Origin: DATDRS01 sp035291605
GTDB taxonomy: Bacteria; Chloroflexota; Anaerolineae; Anaerolineales; UBA6663
Assembly (NCBI GenBank): GCA_035291605.1
Contig: DATDRS010000417.1
Coordinates: 1-5,650 of the forward strand
Length of the DNA: 5,650 nucleotides
Reading direction: 5' to 3'
In this document: one piece after another, positions 1 through 2,709 of the stretch
How positions within the stretch are numbered: position 1 is the first letter of the stretch
How the letters are laid out: every line of letters begins with the position of its first letter
Position numbers and translations under genes: made by a program
The notes under the pieces: generated by a model
Database searches by the model: none
Told to the model about the DNA's origin: nothing
The model's input: only the letters and a program-made list of their open reading frames with translations

Positions 1-60
1 ACAATTTTAGGGCCGCCGCTCCCTTGCATTCTTCCTCCCCCCCGCCTACAATCCTCCTCG
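1..60. repeat. 60-bp direct repeat, left copy
   Basis: This block matches 2589-2648 at 57 of 60 positions without gaps; the differences are at 35, 55 and 57. Read on the minus strand it holds the last few codons and TAG stop (46-48) of the C39-like peptidase gene, then about 45 bp of downstream spacer. Similarity to the right copy stops just after position 60. The left limit cannot be seen because the window starts here. It also contains the TTGCAT (24-29) and TACAAT (47-52) boxes described for the right copy, which here would point antisense into the peptidase gene. It could be the edge of a tandem-duplicated unit (preferred) or a dispersed repeat. Confidence 0.9.
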
Positions 61-516
61 CTGTCGAATGACGGCGTAATATTCTTCAACTTCCATCCAT
101 GCCAGCAGAAAGTCGCCATGTAAGACAGCTTTCGGCGCATCCGCGAAAGCGGGGTCATTCAAGTAAACGTTTTGCTCGTCAATGCCCACGACGACCACTG
201 CGTGGCCTGTGCTTTCGTTCCAATACGGCAACTCGCCTGTGTTGACAAAGGCGATGCAAGGCCGGCCATTGGCGAGATGATCGCGAATATCGTCCAACGC
301 GCCACGTGTGTAGAGCACGTCCACGCCAAGTTCCGACAACCTCAAGATATTCCGCGCAGCCGTGCCGACCTCTGGATCAATCCGCAACAAATACAAAAGC
401 CGGTCATAGTTGACCGGCTGGCCGATATAATCTAGGACCATCTTAGCGCAGGCTGCAACGCAGTCAGCGCGCTGGGGCTGTGTCCAGCGGGTAACGGGAA
501 GCAAGAATTTTGGCAC
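46..516 (-). CDS. C39-like papain-fold cysteine peptidase (module A)
   Basis: The 156-residue product looks like a stand-alone C39-family (bacteriocin-processing-like) cysteine peptidase. Visible landmarks are Gln13/Gln15 followed by the nucleophile region DCVAAC (Cys19), His105 in GHAVVVVGID, and Asp121 in YLNDPAF, the usual Cys-His-Asp order for this fold. There is no signal peptide, membrane segment or ABC domain, so it should be cytosolic and is not the classical C39 exporter. The start is GTG at 516, chosen because it aligns residue for residue with the ATG start of the paralogue at 1465. The gene overlaps the upstream PepSY-like gene by 53 bp, so translation is probably coupled. Substrate and role are unknown. 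Processing of a partner, a protease-inhibitor pair, or a toxin-like role are all possible. The family call is confident; the activity is inferred. Confidence 0.82.
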   Translation of the reverse strand: MPKFLLPVTRWTQPQRADCVAACAKMVLDYIGQPVNYDRLLYLLRIDPEVGTAARNILRLSELGVDVLYTRGALDDIRDHLANGRPCIAFVNTGELPYWNESTGHAVVVVGIDEQNVYLNDPAFADAPKAVLHGDFLLAWMEVEEYYAVIRQRGGL

Positions 517-838
517 GTTGCTTCATCTCTTCGAGTCGCCCTGACGAAACGGGCTGTATCTCTCCCGTTTCCACGTCCACGTCAATTGTCCCGATCTTGC
601 CAATCGCGCCGAAGCCGGGCAGGGTGTGATTGACCGCCACCCGCCAGTAAACTCTTTCGCCTACCACCAACTCCGGCTGGCGCTCGCCGATGGTCAGGTA
701 ACTCAAATGGTTGAGCAGAAACCCGTTCACCTTGCGCCGGGCCTCGTCCGCCGAGACTTTGATTTCGGCGGAGATTTCTACCGAGAGTTTCAACAGCCCA
801 CTCTCAGGCACGGGGTAGCGTTCGAGGATTATGGACAT
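464..838 (-). CDS. small PepSY-like protein, peptidase partner (module A)
   Basis: This 124-residue protein has no recognised name. It opens with a short strand-rich segment (IILERYPVPESG, then SVEISAEIKV), followed by a helix (about residues 30-48, ADEARRKVNGFLLNHL) and then strands ending in DVDVETGEI. The helix-then-strands layout with a final V-D-x-x-T/S-G turn resembles PepSY domains, which occur as propeptides or inhibitors of peptidases; this resemblance was judged by eye. There is no signal peptide. A closely similar paralogue sits at 1467-1934, also directly upstream of a C39-like gene, so the pair travels as a unit. A fair inference is that it binds or restrains the peptidase. The start is ATG at 838, with an AAGAAGG Shine-Dalgarno (minus strand, 844-850) five bases upstream. 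Confidence 0.75.
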   Translation of the reverse strand: MSIILERYPVPESGLLKLSVEISAEIKVSADEARRKVNGFLLNHLSYLTIGERQPELVVGERVYWRVAVNHTLPGFGAIGKIGTIDVDVETGEIQPVSSGRLEEMKQRAKILASRYPLDTAPAR

Positions 839-852
839 AGCCGCCTTCTTTC

Positions 853-880
853 GTGACTATGCTGAGTATAGCACAGGGGA
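853..880 (-). promoter_or_regulatory. conserved promoter block upstream of module A
   Basis: On the minus strand this holds an extended -10 element, TGC followed by TATACT (plus-strand AGTATA at 865-870), with no convincing -35. The 28-bp block matches 1949-1976 upstream of module B at 23 of 28 positions, while flanking sequence diverges beyond 880. The ends are GTGA and GCAC here, against a true inverted GTGA/TCAC pair in module B, so an operator overlapping the promoter is possible but unproven. Confidence 0.5.
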
Positions 881-954
881 GGCGCTTCAGCGTCCTCGGC
901 GTCGGGGATAGCCTCGAACTGATGGTCCCCAATCTACTTGACGTAGTCGAGCGC
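881..954 (-). pseudogene. relic of PIN-domain toxin gene 3' end
   Basis: These 74 bases match 2092-2165, the 3' part of the truncated PIN gene, with only about six mismatches. Translated on the minus strand they give ALDYVK-stop-IGDHQFEAIPDAEDAE, against ALDYVQWIGDDQFEAVPDAEDAE in the other copy. The Trp codon TGG has become TAG (plus-strand CTA at 934-936). No start or N-terminal part is present. The relic abuts the promoter block of module A, so the PIN gene once lay just upstream of the PepSY-like gene, as it still does for module B. The remaining 47 bp to 1001 show nothing I can identify. Confidence 0.85.
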
Positions 955-1001
955 GTGGGGATGGTGAAGGAGTAGGCGAAGATTCAGTTGTGGCGCGTGG
1001 G

Positions 1002-1465
1002 CTACGCGCGCCGCGATAGAGCCGCATAAAACTCATCTCGCTCCAGCCACGCCAGGCCGAAGTCGCCATGCGAGACCTGGAGAGGGGCATTGGGAAAGGC
1101 AGGGTCGTTGAGATATACAAACTGGTCATCCATGCCGCTACGACCACAGCATGATCGGTGGAATAGTCCCAATAGGGAAGCTCACCGGTCTTCACCAGTG
1201 CGATGCAGGGGCGATTGTTTTCCAGATGTTCGCGCAACTCGTCCAGATTGCCTCGCTTGTAAACCACTTGAACTCCGAGGCTTTCCAGTTTGCGGACTTT
1301 TGAGAAGATTGCGCCTACTTCCGGTTCTACCTCCAGAAGTTTCAAAAGCCGGTTATAGTCCGCCGCAAGCCCCAGATAGGTAAGCGCCATCACCGCACAG
1401 GCCGCCAGACATTCACCCTCCTGCCGTTGCTGGAAATGGTCAATCGGCAACTGAATCGAGGCCAT
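1002..1465 (-). pseudogene. C39-like cysteine peptidase, frameshifted (module B)
   Basis: This is a paralogue of the peptidase at 46-516. The first 110 residues read cleanly: Gln13, Gln15, GECLAAC with Cys19, and DHAVVVA with His105. At about 1135-1137 one base appears to be missing, since GTA GCG GC ATG GAT should read GTA GCG GGC ATG GAT. The next frame then continues with MDDQFVYLNDPAF, including the catalytic Asp equivalent to Asp121, and ends in FYAALSRRA at a TAG (1002-1004). With the base restored the product would be 154 residues, matching module A. Uncorrected, the frame runs on as unrelated sequence to 887. The ATG start lies one base beyond the stop of the upstream PepSY-like gene. 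This is either a genuine recent pseudogene, a base-call error, or less likely programmed frameshifting. Confidence 0.82.
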
Positions 1466-1466
1466 G

Positions 1467-1934
1467 TCATTCCGCTTTCTCTTCAGGGGCTAATCGGACC
1501 ATTCCGTCTGCGGCGATGACGAGTTTGCGCGCGGGCGGCACGTCTTTTGCCAGATATTCAGCGGGCGTTTCGCGCTTTGGCTCGTAGGGCGGCAGTCGGG
1601 CGTGGATTTTCTTGGCGCATTCGTACATCTCGGCTATCTTCTCAGACGTATTGTCCATAGCGCCGCTTTCAACATCCACGTTCACCTGCCCGACAATGCC
1701 CGCCTCTCCAACATGCGGGTAACTGATATGCACTGGCACGCGCCAAACGACCTTTTCTCCGACGGCCAGCGTCGGCTTATCCGCGCCCATCAAGATACTG
1801 ACGTGTTCAATCAACCACCGGTTCACCATCCGCCGCGCTTCTTCCGCCGTCACTTTGATTTCAGCGGAAATATCCACTGTAATTTTCAATGGGCCGCTAT
1901 CGGGGATAGGATAACGTTCGAGGATAATAGGCAT
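1467..1934 (-). CDS. small PepSY-like protein, peptidase partner (module B)
   Basis: This 155-residue paralogue of the protein at 464-838 shares the opening IILERYP, the ISAEIKV strand, the EEARR helix, the WRVPV strand and the NVDVESG turn. The ATG at 1934 is chosen over an in-frame upstream ATG at 2012 because it aligns with the module A start and has an AAGGAG Shine-Dalgarno (minus strand, 1942-1947) seven bases away; the promoter also lies between the two candidates. Unlike copy A it carries an extra tail of about 39 residues, rich in Pro, Lys and Glu, and it does not overlap the peptidase gene: one base separates its TGA from the next ATG. A PepSY-like peptidase-binding or inhibitory role is inferred from fold resemblance and from the conserved pairing. 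Confidence 0.77.
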   Translation of the reverse strand: MPIILERYPIPDSGPLKITVDISAEIKVTAEEARRMVNRWLIEHVSILMGADKPTLAVGEKVVWRVPVHISYPHVGEAGIVGQVNVDVESGAMDNTSEKIAEMYECAKKIHARLPPYEPKRETPAEYLAKDVPPARKLVIAADGMVRLAPEEKAE

Positions 1935-1948
1935 TGCCGCGCTCCTTC

Positions 1949-1976
1949 GTGACCGAACTGAGTATATCACAGGGGA
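1949..1976 (-). promoter_or_regulatory. conserved promoter block upstream of module B
   Basis: This is the counterpart of 853-880, with 23 of 28 positions shared. On the minus strand TGA followed by TATACT forms an extended -10 (plus-strand AGTATA at 1961-1966). The -35 region has no good match. The block is bounded by GTGA (1949-1952) and TCAC (1967-1970), an inverted pair spaced by 14 bases that could be a repressor site covering the -10. Confidence 0.5.
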
Positions 1977-1980
1977 TTTG

Positions 1981-2050
1981 AATCGCTGAACCGCTGAATG
2001 AACTGCGACCACTGACTTTAGCCGACCACAAGGGTCGAGGCTTTAGTCGG
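1981..2050. repeat. CGCTGAA iterations and CTTTAG palindromic repeat
   Basis: The spacer between the truncated PIN gene and module B contains two CGCTGAA iterations (about 1984-1998), then a dispersed-repeat-like element. In it, CTTTAGCCG (2016-2024) is repeated as CTTTAGTCG (2041-2049), and between them CGACC (2023-2027) pairs with GGTCG (2033-2037) around a five-base loop. It is too weak to call a terminator and has no T run. It resembles short intergenic repeats of Chloroflexota as I remember them; copy number in this genome is unknown. Confidence 0.5.
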
Positions 2051-2060
2051 GGGATAATCT

Positions 2061-2336
2061 TTACTCTCCGGGCCCTCGCTCGCGCCGCGCTGGCGTTTCA
2101 GCGTCCTCGGCGTCGGGGACGGCCTCGAACTGATCGTCCCCAATCCACTGGACGTAGTCGAGCGCACTGCCGACGGCGTTGAACAATCGTCGGTCCGCCG
2201 TGAAAAGCCACACGCCGAGATATTGCGCTAAAGCCACATACGCGCTGTCGTAGGCCGAGCGGTCGTGCTGGAGGGCGAGTTGGAAGGTGAGGTCTTGCAG
2301 AGGGGGAAAGTCAATGCGCTTAGCGATACCGGCCAT
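2061..2336 (-). pseudogene. PIN-domain toxin (VapC-like), N-terminally truncated
   Basis: The 91-residue reading frame matches only the C-terminal part of a PIN-domain ribonuclease. HDRSAYDSAYVALAQ and LFTADRRLFNAV carry the third and fourth acidic positions of the PIN active site, followed by YVQWIGD. Whole PIN toxins are about 130 residues and start with an Asp-containing strand plus a downstream Glu; neither is present. The frame begins at an ATG inside the end of the antitoxin gene (17-bp overlap), which looks like a deletion joining the antitoxin 3' end to mid-PIN sequence. RNA cleavage is therefore not expected. The last 22 or so residues are an acidic and charged tail. It could still be expressed as a fragment, but a broken toxin is the best reading. 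Confidence 0.78.
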
Positions 2337-2556
2337 TCTCGATCATATCTCTGATGCTCATGTCGAGCGGCGCCATCGCCGCGCGCCGCGCCCGCATCCA
2401 CTGGGCGGCTTCAATCTGCAACTGGCGGCGCTGGACGTCGGTCAGGTCTTCCAAAAAAATGATGGCGACCGGGACTTCGCGCGTGACTTTGGGGAGTTTT
2501 TCGGCGGGCAAGACGCGGATGGTCTTGCCATCGTAGGTTCCACGGACGGCGAGCAT
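2320..2556 (-). CDS. VapB/AbrB-like antitoxin of a PIN toxin pair
   Basis: This 78-residue protein starts MLAVRGTYDGKTIRVLP, a short beta-rich segment seen in small antitoxins upstream of PIN toxins. It continues into VPVAIIFLEDL, then a charged helix (DVQRRQLQIEAAQWMRARRA), and ends SIRDMIENGRYR, a tail that usually contacts the toxin. I chose the ATG at 2556 because GAGGT lies eight bases upstream. An ATG two codons earlier (2562) is nearly as good, and the longer frame to 2652 merely translates the 60-bp repeat. Its partner is the truncated PIN frame immediately downstream, so this is probably an orphan antitoxin. Autoregulation through its N-terminal domain would be typical. The exact family (VapB, AbrB or a DUF104-like group) is uncertain. 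Confidence 0.7.
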   Translation of the reverse strand: MLAVRGTYDGKTIRVLPAEKLPKVTREVPVAIIFLEDLTDVQRRQLQIEAAQWMRARRAAMAPLDMSIRDMIENGRYR

Positions 2557-2578
2557 TGTCATTACCTCGTTAAGACGG

Positions 2579-2587
2579 ATTGTAGCA
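2579..2587 (-). promoter_or_regulatory. extended -10 for the antitoxin gene
   Basis: On the minus strand TGC followed by TACAAT (plus-strand ATTGTA at 2579-2584) lies 23 bases before the chosen ATG. No clear -35 is visible at 16-18 bp. It sits at the edge of the 60-bp repeat. Confidence 0.4.
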
Positions 2588-2588
2588 C

Positions 2589-2648
2589 ACAATTTTAGGG
2601 CCGCCGCTCCCTTGCATTCTTCTTCCCCCCCGCCTACAATCCCCTTCG
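2589..2648. repeat. 60-bp direct repeat, right copy
   Basis: This is the second copy of 1-60 (57 of 60 identical), exactly 2588 bp away. On the minus strand it begins with a trace of the peptidase gene's last codons (a frame ending in a TAG at 2634-2636), although no peptidase gene lies to its right. It sits directly upstream of the antitoxin gene and also contains the likely promoter of the rightward glyA-gcvT gene. Confidence 0.9.
2612..2640 (+). promoter_or_regulatory. putative sigma70 promoter of glyA-gcvT fusion
   Basis: TTGCAT (2612-2617; only the first three bases match the -35 consensus) and TACAAT (2635-2640; five of six match the -10 consensus) are separated by exactly 17 bp. Initiation near 2647 would give a leader of about 63 bases. 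The same pair occurs at 24-52 in the other repeat copy, so the promoter may be fortuitous. Confidence 0.4.
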
Positions 2649-2699
2649 CCAATTACCAATGACCACTTACCAATCTCTAATCTCCAATTCTCCACTCTC
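2649..2699 (+). repeat. degenerate CCAAT heptamer repeat in glyA leader
   Basis: The leader breaks into consecutive variants of one word: CCAATTA, CCAATGA, CCACTTA, CCAATCT, CTAATCT, then the eight-base variants CCAATTCT and CCACTCTC. The strand is almost free of G. It resembles the heptamer STRR repeats described in filamentous cyanobacteria and pyrimidine-rich spacers common in Chloroflexota. No hairpin or riboswitch is visible. Confidence 0.7.
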
Positions 2700-2704
2700 A
2701 GGAG
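2700..2704 (+). promoter_or_regulatory. Shine-Dalgarno for glyA-gcvT
   Basis: AGGAG lies five bases before the ATG at 2710, fixing the start of the fusion gene. The protein then opens MSDFLFRGSL, a normal beginning for this SHMT type. Confidence 0.8.
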
Positions 2705-2709
2705 TATCC

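Noticed and set aside
46..516. Lantibiotic or double-glycine bacteriocin export system
   Set aside because: There are no ABC-transporter or membrane domains and no small precursor peptide with a Gly-Gly leader in the window.
887..1001. C-terminal extension of the module B peptidase frame
   Set aside because: This tail is out-of-frame read-through after the frameshift. It covers the PIN relic and low-complexity Arg/Ser/Pro sequence.
1935..2012. Upstream ATG for the module B PepSY-like protein
   Set aside because: The extension would cover the conserved promoter and has no counterpart in module A; the ATG at 1934 has a good Shine-Dalgarno.
2557..2652. Longer N-terminus for the antitoxin
   Set aside because: These codons only translate the 60-bp repeat and the promoter; the Shine-Dalgarno supports the ATG at 2556.
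1..2652. CRISPR array or insertion sequence as the source of the repeats
   Set aside because: There are only two copies of the 60-bp block, no regularly spaced short repeats, and no transposase or terminal inverted repeats flanking a transposase.
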